Part shown: in pieces, positions 1 through 8,472 of the stretch
How positions within the stretch are numbered: the first letter of the stretch is position 1
Layout of the letters: the number at the start of each line of letters is the position of its first letter
NCBI GenBank assembly: GCA_036522275.1
Contig: DATDGC010000006.1
Location: 1-35,899 of the forward strand
DNA: 35,899 nucleotides
Reading direction: 5' to 3'
From: JAHFRG01 sp036522275
GTDB taxonomy: Bacteria; Pseudomonadota; Gammaproteobacteria; Burkholderiales; JAHFRG01
Translations under genes and position numbers: made by a program
The notes under the pieces: generated by a model
What the model was told of the DNA's origin: nothing
The model's input: the letters and a program-made list of their open reading frames with translations, nothing else
The model's database searches: none

Positions 1-1115
1 GACTCTTCGCGTCCCTGCTTCACGTCCAGCGTGGCGGCCGGTTCGCTCTGCTCCAGTTCCACACCTTCGATGCGCTTGAATTTATCGCTGATTTTCCTGC
101 TGGTAGTGTGCACTTCTTGTGCGTCTTCATGAGCCTGGCGGATATGGTTGGCGAGATTTTTCATGCGCAGATCAAAACGTTCAAAATCTATGCTCAATTT
201 GGCCAGCGCCTCCTTGATAACGTTCATGTGCTTGCGCATTTCCACATCTTTTAATACTGCTCGGGCAGTGTTCAGCACCGCCATCAGCGTGGTCGGGGAC
301 ACGATCCACACCCGCTTTTGCATCGCGTAATCCACGATGTCGAAGTGGTAAGCATGGATTTCAGCGAACACCGCTTCCGCCGGAACAAACATCACCGCGC
401 CGTCCGAAGTCTCATTGGAAATGATATATTTCTGGCTGATGTCATCCACGTGTTTTTTGACGTCCGCCTTGAACTGGCGCTGCGCCTGGGCACGTTCGAT
501 TTCGCTAACATCCGGCGCGAACATGCGGTGATAGTTTTCTAGAGGGAATTTGGAATCCACCGCGACCATGCCGGTGGGCTCGGGAAGCCGCAGCACACAA
601 TCCGCGCGGCTGCCGTTGCTCAAGGTGTATTGCATGGCATAAGCAGAGGGCGGTAGGATATTTCTCACCAGCGCTTCCAACTGCACTTCGCCAAAAGCGC
701 CGCGCGAGCGCTTGTCACCCAGCAATTCCTGCAGGCTCACCACGTTGCTGGTGAGCCCATCTATCTTCTTTTGCGCCTCATCTATGGTGGCAAGCCGCGC
801 CATCACATTGGTGAAGGTTTCGTTGGTCTTTTTGAATCCTTCGTCGAGGCGCTCGCTCACTTTCCCGCTGATTTGCTGCAAACGTTCATCCACAGTGGCG
901 CGCAGTCGCTCGGAATTTTGCGTAAGTTTTTCATCCAGGCGGTCGCCCTGGTAGGTCAAGCCCTCGTGCAAATCCTTGAGCATGGCGCGGTGCTTGTCTT
1001 CCATCAACCGCTCCAGATCGCTTGACAGATTTTGCCGAGTGAGCAGCCTGAAGCCTATCCAGAAAACAACACCCAGAATAAGCATCGCGACAACACCCAA
1101 CAGGATTTCGTTCAT
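1..1115 (-). CDS. rmuC: RmuC family protein, C-terminus cut by window edge
   Basis: The reading frame starts at an ATG at 1115 and runs off the left edge, giving about 371 residues. One hydrophobic segment lies at residues 4-24. A long charged coiled-coil region follows, and then the RmuC core with motifs such as GDKRSRGAFGE, VAVDSKFPLENY and AYHFDIVDYAM. RmuC proteins are predicted nuclease-fold membrane-anchored proteins that limit recombination of inverted repeats; the biochemical role is poorly defined. The gene ends 45 nt before the convergent-free 3' end of the neighbouring ABC permease, so the two are read in the same direction with the permease upstream. Confidence 0.9.
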   Translation of the reverse strand, partial: MNEILLGVVAMLILGVVFWIGFRLLTRQNLSSDLERLMEDKHRAMLKDLHEGLTYQGDRLDEKLTQNSERLRATVDERLQQISGKVSERLDEGFKKTNETFTNVMARLATIDEAQKKIDGLTSNVVSLQELLGDKRSRGAFGEVQLEALVRNILPPSAYAMQYTLSNGSRADCVLRLPEPTGMVAVDSKFPLENYHRMFAPDVSEIERAQAQRQFKADVKKHVDDISQKYIISNETSDGAVMFVPAEAVFAEIHAYHFDIVDYAMQKRVWIVSPTTLMAVLNTARAVLKDVEMRKHMNVIKEALAKLSIDFERFDLRMKNLANHIRQAHEDAQEVHTTSRKISDKFKRIEGVELEQSEPAATLDVKQGREE

Positions 1116-1160
1116 AAATTTTCCGTAAGCATGAATCAGTATAGCGCATCCAGACCGGCT

Positions 1161-3647
1161 CTAACCGAAGCTGCGCAGGCTTTGCAGCGGCGGGCGGTTG
1201 AGCGTAGCTCGCATCTGCGGCAAGCTTGCGAGTGTCACCCCAGTAGCGCCGCCCGCTAAACCCATTATCCACAACCAGGGATTCAAAACATACGCGACAT
1301 TCAATACATTGGAGGCCAGAACGTAACCCAGAGCGCTTGCGCCAGTCGCGGCAAGCAGTCCCGCCAAAGCACCGATTACGACAAACTCGGAAAGCTGGGC
1401 GCGCATGACCTGCCTCGCGCTTGCACCGAGCGTGCGCAACATACCCGCTTCCAGCATGCGTTCATCCTGTGTGGCGACGATGGCCGCATAAAGCACCATC
1501 AATCCTGCGAGCAGGGTGAACAGGAAAACGAATTCAACCGCCTGCACCACTTTGTCCATGATTTTTTGTACCTGTGAAATGATCACCGCCACGTCTATCA
1601 CCAGGATATTCGGAAACGCCTTGACGAGATCGTTGACCACCGCCAAGCGGTCCGCCGGCAAGTAAAAGCTGGTGATATAGCTCACCGGATAATTCTCCAG
1701 CACGCCAGGCGGCGCGATGACAAAGAAGTTCACCCTGAAACTATCCCAATCCACTTTGCGCAAGCTCGTGACTTGACCGCTCAACACAGCACCGGCTATA
1801 TCATAGGTGAGCGTAGCGCCAAGCCGGATGCTCAGAGTTTCGGCGAGCCCCTGTTCCACCGAGAACATCGCTTTGCCTGTTTCCTGCTCACGCCACCAGC
1901 GGCCTGCAACAATCTGGTTGTCGTCTTGCATCTCGCGCGCCCAGGACAAATTGAACTCGCGCTCAATCAAGCGTTTTGCGCGCTGCTCGGAATAATCCAA
2001 GGAAGACACGGTTTTGCCGTTGATGGCGGTCAGCCTGCCGCGTACCATCGGGAAAATACGCGGCTGGTCCAGGCCGTGGGCGGCGAAAAATTCATGCAGC
2101 GTCTGTAACTGATCCTGCTGGATATTCACCAGGAAGCGGTTTGGCGCAGCGGGCGGCAAGCTGCTTCTCCAGCTTTGCAGCAAGTCGCTGCGCACCAATG
2201 TGAGCAAAAGCAGCGCCATCATTCCCGCGCTTAAGCACACCACCTGCGCCACGCTGCCTGACGAGCGACGCCGTGCGCTGGCCAGCCCAAAGCGCCACGT
2301 TACCCCTACACCGCTATGCAAACGTCCTAACAATCTCAGGAGCACCAGCGCAATACACGCAAAAAGCACAACGCCTGCGATCAGCCCGCCCAACACATAC
2401 ATGCCCAGCTTCAAATCATTCGCCTGCCACAGCAGCATCGCCGCGATTACTGAAAAACCCAGAATATATCCGGCGCCGCCCATGCCTTTGGGGATTCCCA
2501 GTTCTCGCCGCAATACCCGCAAAGTCGGCACTTGGCTTAAGCGCATGAGCGGTGGGAGAGCAAACCCCAGAAGCAGCAGCAGTCCGCATGCAAAGCCATG
2601 GGTTGCCGGCAACAGGTTTGGGAAAGGCAGTTCCCTTGCAGCCAAAACACTCAGCCAACGCGCAAGAAATTCTTGAGCCAATAAGCCGAATAGGCAGCCC
2701 AGCAAGCTTGCCGCCATACCTAACAGTAGGAAATGATAAAAATACAGGCGCAACATCGCGCTTTGGCTCGAGCCCAGACAGCGCATCATGGCGCAGCCAT
2801 CCAAATGCCGCTGCACGAAACGCTGTGCCGCCAGCGCCACCGCCACAGCCGCCAGCACCACGCTCATCAGCGCCGCAAGCCCCAGATATTTCTGCGCGCG
2901 TTCCAGTGCTGCTTTGATTTCCGGACGTGCATCCTGTATGCCCTCCAGGCGCTCGCCCAAAACCAGGCGGGGTTGCGCCCAGGCGCGGAAGTCTGCGATC
3001 GTTTCAGGCTCGCCTGCAAATAGTAAATGGTAAGTGATGCGGCTGCCGGTCTGGATCAAACCGGTTGCTTCGACATCACCGAGATTCATGAGCAGGCGCG
3101 GCGCTATGTTGAAAAAGCCGATCGAGTAATCCGGTTCTTCGGTAATTACCGCAGATATTCGAAAGCGCGCATTGCCTAGCTCAATTGGATCGTCTACTTT
3201 AAATCCAAGCCGGCTCGCAAGGCGCAAGTCCACCCACACCGATCCTGGCTCAGGAAGCGCGGTGATTTTCGACGTACCGCTTTGCGCAGCCACCCGCAAT
3301 TCTCCGCGCAAAGGATAACCTTCGGCGGCGGCCTTGATTTCAGTGAGCTGCCCTGTATCGGCATGCAACACCATGCTTGGAAATTTGAGCGTACGCGTAA
3401 CACGCAAACCGTGCTGCTTTGCTTGTTCTTCGAAATCCTTTTGGATCGGGCGGTCCGAAGCGAGAACCAAATCCGCCCCGAGCAGCAGGTTGGCCTCATC
3501 GCTTAATGCCCGTTGCACCCGGTCGGCAAAAAAACCGACCGTGGTCACGCTGGCCACCGCAACCACCAGGGCTGCCGCCAGCACCCGCAATTCGCCTGAG
3601 CGCCAATCCCGGCTCAACATGCGCAGTGAGAGCGTAAATAGTTTCAT
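1161..3647 (-). CDS. FtsX-family ABC transporter permease (YbbP-like)
   Basis: This 828-residue integral membrane protein has one N-terminal membrane segment (about residues 18-42), a large periplasmic MacB/FtsX-type domain, a central cluster of membrane segments (about 250-480), a second periplasmic domain and three C-terminal segments (about 700-815). That duplicated FtsX layout and the length match the YbbP family (about 800 residues). Its start overlaps the stop of the ATPase gene by 4 nt (3644-3647), so the two are translationally coupled. With the divergent tesA-like gene it forms the familiar ybbP-ybbA-tesA cluster. The substrate is unknown. By analogy with LolCDE and MacB it probably acts by mechanotransmission on a periplasmic or lipid substrate rather than as a channel. 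Confidence 0.88.
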   Translation of the reverse strand: MKLFTLSLRMLSRDWRSGELRVLAAALVVAVASVTTVGFFADRVQRALSDEANLLLGADLVLASDRPIQKDFEEQAKQHGLRVTRTLKFPSMVLHADTGQLTEIKAAAEGYPLRGELRVAAQSGTSKITALPEPGSVWVDLRLASRLGFKVDDPIELGNARFRISAVITEEPDYSIGFFNIAPRLLMNLGDVEATGLIQTGSRITYHLLFAGEPETIADFRAWAQPRLVLGERLEGIQDARPEIKAALERAQKYLGLAALMSVVLAAVAVALAAQRFVQRHLDGCAMMRCLGSSQSAMLRLYFYHFLLLGMAASLLGCLFGLLAQEFLARWLSVLAARELPFPNLLPATHGFACGLLLLLGFALPPLMRLSQVPTLRVLRRELGIPKGMGGAGYILGFSVIAAMLLWQANDLKLGMYVLGGLIAGVVLFACIALVLLRLLGRLHSGVGVTWRFGLASARRRSSGSVAQVVCLSAGMMALLLLTLVRSDLLQSWRSSLPPAAPNRFLVNIQQDQLQTLHEFFAAHGLDQPRIFPMVRGRLTAINGKTVSSLDYSEQRAKRLIEREFNLSWAREMQDDNQIVAGRWWREQETGKAMFSVEQGLAETLSIRLGATLTYDIAGAVLSGQVTSLRKVDWDSFRVNFFVIAPPGVLENYPVSYITSFYLPADRLAVVNDLVKAFPNILVIDVAVIISQVQKIMDKVVQAVEFVFLFTLLAGLMVLYAAIVATQDERMLEAGMLRTLGASARQVMRAQLSEFVVIGALAGLLAATGASALGYVLASNVLNVAYVLNPWLWIMGLAGGATGVTLASLPQMRATLNRPPLQSLRSFG

Positions 3648-4327
3648 TCGCTGAGCACCCCGGCAGTGAGATGAAGCAGCCTCCCGCAGCGCTTGGACAG
3701 CGCTTCATCGTGAGTCACCATCAACAAAGTCGTACCCTGCTCCTGGTTCAGTTCAAATATCAGCTCTATGATTTGCGCGCCGGTTGCGCTGTCGAGATTA
3801 CCGGTCGGTTCGTCCGCCAAAAGCAGCTGCGGCTTCCTGGCAAAGGCGCGGGCAATCGCCACGCGCTGCTGCTCGCCGCCTGAAAGTTGCTTTGGATAAT
3901 GGTGCATCCGTTCTCCCAGGCCAACGCGCTGAAGGATATGTGCCGCTTGCTTGCGCGCATCTGGGTCGTCGGCAAGCTCAAGCGGCAACATCGCGTTTTC
4001 CAGCGCAGTGAGCGCGGGCAGAAGCTGAAATGACTGAAACACGAAACCCACTACACCCGCACGCAATGCAGCACGGCCGTCTTCGTCGAGCGCGAACACA
4101 TCAACGCCGTTCAACTTGACTGTGCCTGAACTCGGCGTATCGAGACCCGCCAGCAACCCCAGCAAGGTGGATTTGCCTGAGCCTGACGCGCCCAGAATCG
4201 CCACCGCTTCGCAAGGCAGAACCGTGAAACTCACGTCCTGCAGGATGGTCAGATAGGCTGCGCCGTTATGCACTTGCTTGGTAAGCTCCACTGCCTGCAC
4301 AATGGGCTGTATGCGATTTTCAGTCAT
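3644..4327 (-). CDS. ABC transporter ATP-binding protein (YbbA/LolD-like)
   Basis: This is a 227-residue ATPase of the LolD/MacB/YbbA group. The Walker A motif GASGSGKST, a Q-loop in FVFQSFQLLP, the signature LSGGEQQRVAIARA, Walker B LLLADEPTGNLD and the switch histidine in MVTHDE are all intact. The open frame extends upstream to 4396, but the ATG at 4327 is preferred: it begins the usual short N-terminus (MTENRIQPIV) and has an AAGGA about 11 nt upstream. It overlaps the downstream permease by 4 nt. Its start codon overlaps the start codon of the divergent esterase on the other strand. It supplies ATP hydrolysis for the neighbouring permease. Confidence 0.9.
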   Translation of the reverse strand: MTENRIQPIVQAVELTKQVHNGAAYLTILQDVSFTVLPCEAVAILGASGSGKSTLLGLLAGLDTPSSGTVKLNGVDVFALDEDGRAALRAGVVGFVFQSFQLLPALTALENAMLPLELADDPDARKQAAHILQRVGLGERMHHYPKQLSGGEQQRVAIARAFARKPQLLLADEPTGNLDSATGAQIIELIFELNQEQGTTLLMVTHDEALSKRCGRLLHLTAGVLSE

Positions 4328-4931
4328 GCTCAAACGCGTCCTTGTTGTTTTCTGTCTATGCCTGCCGCTTTGCGCCGGCGCCGCGCCGCTCATCATGGTG
4401 TTTGGCGACAGCCTGTCTTCAGCTTATGGCTTGCCGCAAGAGGCCGGCTGGGTCAGCCTGCTCAAAAAACGCTTGCAACAAGAGCAGCTGGATTATCAGG
4501 TGATCAATACCAGCATCAGCGGGGAAACCACGCGCGGCGGCTTGAGCCGCATCGCGCAGAGCCTTGCAACGCATCATCCGGCCATCGTTATTCTCGAATT
4601 AGGCGGCAACGATGGCTTGCGCGGGCAACCCGTCGAAGCCACGCGCGACAACCTGGAAAGCATCATCAAAGCCTGCCAACTGCGCGGCGCCAAGGTGTTG
4701 CTCATCGGCATGCGCCTGCCCCCTAATTACGGCACAGCCTATACCCAAAAGTTTCAGAGCATTTATCCTGAACTGGCAAAGCGCTACAGCCTTCCCCTGA
4801 TGCCTTACATGCTCGAGGGTTTTGGCTATGACCCAGCGATGTTTCAGTCTGATCGTATACATCCGGCCGCTGCTGCACAGCCCATTATTCTCGATAATAT
4901 CTGGAAAACCCTCAAACCCCTTCTGGGATGA
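4326..4931 (+). CDS. tesA: TesA-type SGNH arylesterase/lysophospholipase, secreted
   Basis: The 201-residue product begins with a signal peptide (basic MLKR, hydrophobic core, cleavage likely after AGA or AGAA near residue 20). Block I GDS has the nucleophile at about Ser29, block III is GGND and the catalytic Asp-His pair is in SDRIHP. TesA enzymes are periplasmic thioesterase/lysophospholipase/arylesterases. An in-frame ATG at 4311 and another at 4278 exist. The ATG at 4326 gives the cleanest signal peptide, and 4311 is a fair alternative. The gene is divergent from the ABC ATPase with start codons sharing CATG, so any promoter lies inside the neighbour's coding region. Confidence 0.88.
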   Translation: MLKRVLVVFCLCLPLCAGAAPLIMVFGDSLSSAYGLPQEAGWVSLLKKRLQQEQLDYQVINTSISGETTRGGLSRIAQSLATHHPAIVILELGGNDGLRGQPVEATRDNLESIIKACQLRGAKVLLIGMRLPPNYGTAYTQKFQSIYPELAKRYSLPLMPYMLEGFGYDPAMFQSDRIHPAAAAQPIILDNIWKTLKPLLG

Positions 4932-4994
4932 AATTACTACTCGAAATATGCTATATTCATGCAAAATTCACATGCCGCCTGCGAAGAGAAAACC

Positions 4995-5171
4995 ATGGGA
5001 CATGAAAAATCCAAACTGCCGACTTATGAGGTGGAGTTTATTCCAGTTGAAAGAAGGCTGGTGGAGGGAAGACGCAAATCCTCAGGCAAGGCGCGGCAGC
5101 ACATAGGTGTCGAGCAGCGCCGCAAACCCGGCCGCAGGGACTCCGAAGCCGGGCATAAACCCAGGAAATAG
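4995..5171 (+). CDS. Small basic hypothetical protein
   Basis: I do not recognise this 58-residue ORF. It begins with an ATG at 4995 preceded by GAAGAG 8-13 nt upstream. It has an acidic/hydrophobic beginning (PTYEVEFIPVERR) and a strongly basic tail rich in Arg, Lys and Gly, which suggests nucleic-acid binding or an rRNA/tRNA contact. The same frame opens upstream at 4959. It sits in the space between tesA and the convergent selD. It could be a spurious ORF, but the ribosome-binding site and the ordered composition argue for a real small protein. Confidence 0.45.
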   Translation: MGHEKSKLPTYEVEFIPVERRLVEGRRKSSGKARQHIGVEQRRKPGRRDSEAGHKPRK

Positions 5172-5177
5172 AGCAAG

Positions 5178-6239
5178 TCACTCAACCAGCCTGACCTGCG
5201 CGTCACCCGCTTTCATGTTGCCGATCCTGCCTGCGTAATTGAAACCCTGGCGTTTAAAAACTTCCAGTACCTGCGGCGTCGCGTCCTCACTGCAGGCCAC
5301 CAACAAGCCGCCGCTTGTTTGCGGATCGCATAACAGCTTTTTCTGCCACTCCAACATAGCTTGAGGCAACACTACTTGCTTGCCATAGCTCGTCCAGTTG
5401 CGTTCAATCGCACCGGGACCAAAACCCTGCTTTGCCAAATCCAACGCTGTGGGAAGAATGGGCAACGCATCAAAGTGGATTTCTGCGCCAAGCCTGGAAC
5501 CTCGGCAAATCTCTAGTAAATGCCCGAGCAAACCGTATCCCGTAACATCGGTGATCGCATGCACGCCAGTCATGTCGGCGAGCGCCACGCCGGCGCTGTT
5601 AAGCTGCGTAGTGCTCTCCAGCATTTGTCGGTAACCCTGTTGCGACAATTTGCCTTTTTTCAGCGCCGCGCTCATGATCCCGACCCCCAGCGCCTTGCTG
5701 ATAATCAGCGCATCCCCTGCGCGCGCAGTATCATTGCGTTTTACTTTGTCGGGGTGGACCAGGCCTAGGCCCACGAGACCATAAATGGGCTCGGGAGAGT
5801 CGATTGAATGGCCGCCTGCGATGGGAATTCCCGCTTGCGAACATACCGCTTCGCCGCCAGCCAAGATGCGCTGAATCACCGCCACTGGAAGCTTGCCGAT
5901 TGGCATGCCAACAATGGCAAGCGCCAGTATCGGACGCCCGCCCATGGCGTAAATGTCGGAGAGCGCATTGGTAGCGGCGATGCGGCCGAAATCATAAGGA
6001 TCATCCACGATCGGCATGAAAAAATCGGTGGTCGCTATCAACGCCTGCGTGTCATTCAATCGGTAAACCGCTGCATCATCGCTGGATTCGGTGCCGACCA
6101 GCAGATCAGGCCAGTTTTTGCCAATTGCCAGCTGTGACAAGATTTCGCACAACAGCGCCGGCGCGATTTTGCATCCGCAACCGCCGCCATGCGAAAATGT
6201 GGTCAACTTGATATCACCAATTTCAGCCAATTGGTTCAT
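5178..6239 (-). CDS. selD: Selenide, water dikinase (selenophosphate synthetase), Cys form
   Basis: The 353-residue enzyme makes selenophosphate from selenide and ATP. The glycine-rich N-terminal active-site loop reads GGGCGCKI, with catalytic Cys at residue 21 and Lys at residue 24, corresponding to Cys17 and Lys20 of E. coli SelD. The active position is therefore Cys, not selenocysteine. The AIRS-type ATP-binding body (DDAAVYRLND, TTDFFMPIVDDPYDFG, ALAIVGMP) and the C-terminal DPQTSGGLL motif are present. Its start is only 5 nt from the start of the divergent mnmH. No selA, selB or tRNA-Sec is visible, so here selenophosphate is most simply explained as the donor for MnmH. Confidence 0.95.
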   Translation of the reverse strand: MNQLAEIGDIKLTTFSHGGGCGCKIAPALLCEILSQLAIGKNWPDLLVGTESSDDAAVYRLNDTQALIATTDFFMPIVDDPYDFGRIAATNALSDIYAMGGRPILALAIVGMPIGKLPVAVIQRILAGGEAVCSQAGIPIAGGHSIDSPEPIYGLVGLGLVHPDKVKRNDTARAGDALIISKALGVGIMSAALKKGKLSQQGYRQMLESTTQLNSAGVALADMTGVHAITDVTGYGLLGHLLEICRGSRLGAEIHFDALPILPTALDLAKQGFGPGAIERNWTSYGKQVVLPQAMLEWQKKLLCDPQTSGGLLVACSEDATPQVLEVFKRQGFNYAGRIGNMKAGDAQVRLVE

Positions 6240-6244
6240 TTAAG

Positions 6245-7306
6245 ATGTTTCCTTTGCAATCCCACGATGGGATAAACGTAACACAGTTGCGCGACTTTGA
6301 CGAGTTGATTGACGTGCGTTCGCCCGCGGAGTTCAGCGAAGATCACATCCTGGGCGCCATTAACTGTCCGGTGCTCGACGATGCCGAAAGAAAACAGATC
6401 GGCACAATATACAAACAAGTATCCAGCTTCGAAGCGAAAATAATCGGCGCAGCCTTGGTGGCGCGCAATATCGCACATCATATTGAAAAGATTTTTATCA
6501 CACGGCAAAAAGACTGGCGGCCCCTGGTCTATTGCTGGCGCGGCGGAAACCGCAGCGCGGCAATGGTGCATGTTCTCGAACAAGTTGGCTGGCGTGCCGG
6601 AAGGCTGCAAGGGGGCTACAAATCCTATCGCGCGGCAGTAATTGAGGGTTTGTCGAAACTGCCCAAACAATTTCAGTTTCGCGTCATCTGCGGGCCAACC
6701 GGCTCAGGCAAAAGCCGGCTGATACAGGCGCTGGACCAGCTTGGCGTGCAAGTGCTGGACCTGGAGCGGCTTGCCGCGCACCGCGGCTCGGTGCTGGGCG
6801 GCCTGCCCGACGAGCCGCAGCCCTCACAAAAAATGTTTGAAAGTCTGATCTGGTCCGAGCTGCAGCGTTTCGATGCGAAAGAACCGGTATATGTTGAATC
6901 CGAAAGCAAGAAAATCGGTAACGTGAGGGTGCCAGACGTATTGCTCGATGCGATGTGGCGCGGACATTGCATCCACATCGAAGCCGCCACAAGCTTGCGC
7001 GCGAAGTTGCTCAAAGAGGAATACCAACATTTTTTGCGCGATCCCGAAACACTAATACAGAAACTGGAATTTTTGACTACACGTTTTGGCCACGAATTAA
7101 TCAACCGCTGGAAAGGCTATGTGGCCGACCGGCAATGGGACGCTTTGGTGATGGAGCTTCTGGATCGGCATTACGATCCAGCTTACAGCAAATCGATCCT
7201 CAAACATTATCCACACTATCAGGACGCGGCGATTTTACATGTCAATACAACGGGCGATGCCGAAATGCAGCGTCTCGCGCAAAGCATCATTTCAGGAAGC
7301 AAATAA
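6245..7306 (+). CDS. mnmH: tRNA 2-selenouridine synthase
   Basis: MnmH (SelU, YbbB) converts wobble 2-thiouridine in certain tRNAs (Lys, Glu, Gln) to 2-selenouridine via a geranylated intermediate. The 353-residue product has an N-terminal rhodanese domain (residues about 1-130) with the catalytic cysteine at residue 97 in CWRGGNRS, and a C-terminal P-loop domain with GPTGSGKSR near residue 150. Length is normal for the family. It faces selD with a 5-nt gap, so each gene's promoter must lie within the other's 5' region. The start codon lacks a clear upstream alternative. Confidence 0.95.
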   Translation: MFPLQSHDGINVTQLRDFDELIDVRSPAEFSEDHILGAINCPVLDDAERKQIGTIYKQVSSFEAKIIGAALVARNIAHHIEKIFITRQKDWRPLVYCWRGGNRSAAMVHVLEQVGWRAGRLQGGYKSYRAAVIEGLSKLPKQFQFRVICGPTGSGKSRLIQALDQLGVQVLDLERLAAHRGSVLGGLPDEPQPSQKMFESLIWSELQRFDAKEPVYVESESKKIGNVRVPDVLLDAMWRGHCIHIEAATSLRAKLLKEEYQHFLRDPETLIQKLEFLTTRFGHELINRWKGYVADRQWDALVMELLDRHYDPAYSKSILKHYPHYQDAAILHVNTTGDAEMQRLAQSIISGSK

Positions 7307-7314
7307 AAATCAAA

Positions 7315-8193
7315 ATGAAGCTCGCACTCAAAATAGATGTGCAAACTGTTCGCGGCACCCATCAAGGCGTGCCGCGTCTTGTGGAACTGCTGCAAAAGCA
7401 TAACGCCACAGCCAGTTTTTTCTTCTGCGTCGGACCTGACCATAGCGGCCGCATGCTGAAACAGCTGTTGCGCGGCAATCTGCTTAAATATTATGGATTG
7501 CCGTCGCTGTTTTACGGCACTTTGCTGCCGGGGCCCGACATCGGCAAGCAATGCGGCGATATCATGCGCAAAGCGTTCGCAGCCGGGTTTGAAGTCGGCT
7601 TGCAAGCGTATGACGCTGCGGCATGGTCCAATAAGGCGGCGCAAAGCGAGGCCGGCTGGAGCGAAAAACAAATGAGGCTGGGGCGCGAGCGCTTTGCCGA
7701 AATTTTCGGTGATTTCCCCGCAGCCCACGCAGCGGCGGGCTGGCAGATGAACCTGCACGCCTATCGTTTGACCCAGCGCTTCGGTTTTGCCTATTGCAGC
7801 GACACACGCGGCCGCTGCCCGTTCATTCCCATCTACCGTGGCGAAATCATCGCCTGCCCACAGCTTCCCACCACCCTGCCGACGCTCGATGAAGCGATCA
7901 AGAGCGTTGGAGTGGGGGCGGCCGCGGATCATGTGTTGAATCTCAGCACCAACCCGCCCGCGACCGGCCATCTCTACACATTGCGTGCTGAGCTTGAAGG
8001 CATGGCGCTCGCGCCGCTTTTCGAACGCCTGCTACAAGGCTGGCGTGCGCAAGGTTATGAACTGGTGGCAACACGCGAGCTTTATGCCTCGCTGGAAACC
8101 AGGAATCTTCCCCGGCATGAAGTGGCGCTCGGCAAGTTGCCCGGGAGCAGCGAAACGCTCATGCTGCAATCCAAGGAATTCCTCGCCGAATAA
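7315..8193 (+). CDS. ArnD-like polysaccharide-deacetylase-fold protein lacking metal ligands
   Basis: The 292-residue product aligns along its length with ArnD, the deformylase of undecaprenyl-phosphate 4-formamido-arabinose (RGTxxGVPRLVELL, SFFFCVGPDHSGR, LLPGPDIG, AAGWQMN, TTLPTLDE, TLRAELEG). The NodB-fold metal ligands are replaced, though. The usual DVDT motif is DVQT (Asp8 kept, Gln10), and the usual histidines of HxxDHHxW are Gln97, Ala101 and Ala102. The frame is intact. It is therefore either a pseudoenzyme or a protein with an altered function, not a standard zinc deacetylase. It starts 8 nt after mnmH stops, and the two are probably cotranscribed. No other arn genes are in the window. 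Confidence 0.85.
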   Translation: MKLALKIDVQTVRGTHQGVPRLVELLQKHNATASFFFCVGPDHSGRMLKQLLRGNLLKYYGLPSLFYGTLLPGPDIGKQCGDIMRKAFAAGFEVGLQAYDAAAWSNKAAQSEAGWSEKQMRLGRERFAEIFGDFPAAHAAAGWQMNLHAYRLTQRFGFAYCSDTRGRCPFIPIYRGEIIACPQLPTTLPTLDEAIKSVGVGAAADHVLNLSTNPPATGHLYTLRAELEGMALAPLFERLLQGWRAQGYELVATRELYASLETRNLPRHEVALGKLPGSSETLMLQSKEFLAE

Positions 8194-8218
8194 GCCGTCT
8201 GCAGACCCCAGGCCGCGA

Positions 8219-8247
8219 TTGTCAAGCGCAAAGGGGTGTTATACACT
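8219..8247 (+). promoter_or_regulatory. Possible sigma70 promoter upstream of the bcp remnant
   Basis: TTGTCA (8219-8224) and TACACT (8242-8247) are separated by 17 nt and lie just upstream of the decayed bcp start. If still active it could now drive phoH. The -10 is weak, so the call is tentative. Confidence 0.3.
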
Positions 8248-8260
8248 GCGACAAACGATA

Positions 8261-8451
8261 ATGATTAACCAGGCCTTCCCCGATTTTTAACTCCCCTCAA
8301 CCGGGAACAAGGTTTTTCGCCTCTCCTTCTCCACAGGCAAAAATTCTCATCATTTATTTTTCTCCAAGGGGGTGCGGCGGCGCGAGTGCGCAGTGTGAAA
8401 GTGCCCGGCCAAGCGCAGGAAGTTTTGGAGCACATGCAAACTTTGCAATAA
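8261..8451 (+). pseudogene. bcp: Decayed peroxiredoxin Q/BCP gene (N- and C-terminal remnants)
   Basis: Reading from the ATG at 8261 gives MINQAFPDF, a stop codon, then LPSTGNKVFRLS and TGKN..LFFSKG. These match the start of BCP peroxiredoxins (PDFxLPxTGGKxFRLSD, GKxLVLYFYPKD). From about 8384, in another frame, VKVPGQAQEVLEHMQTLQ and a stop at 8449-8451 match the BCP C-terminus. The middle, about 90 residues including the peroxidatic Cys region, is missing. The remnant shows one nonsense codon, one internal deletion and one frame change. A peroxiredoxin gene next to phoH is a common betaproteobacterial arrangement, which supports the identification. Confidence 0.65.
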
Positions 8452-8472
8452 TCACTTAACGGAAAATACGAC

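Noticed and set aside
5178..6239. SelD as a selenoprotein
   Set aside because: The active-site codon is TGC (Cys), with no in-frame TGA.
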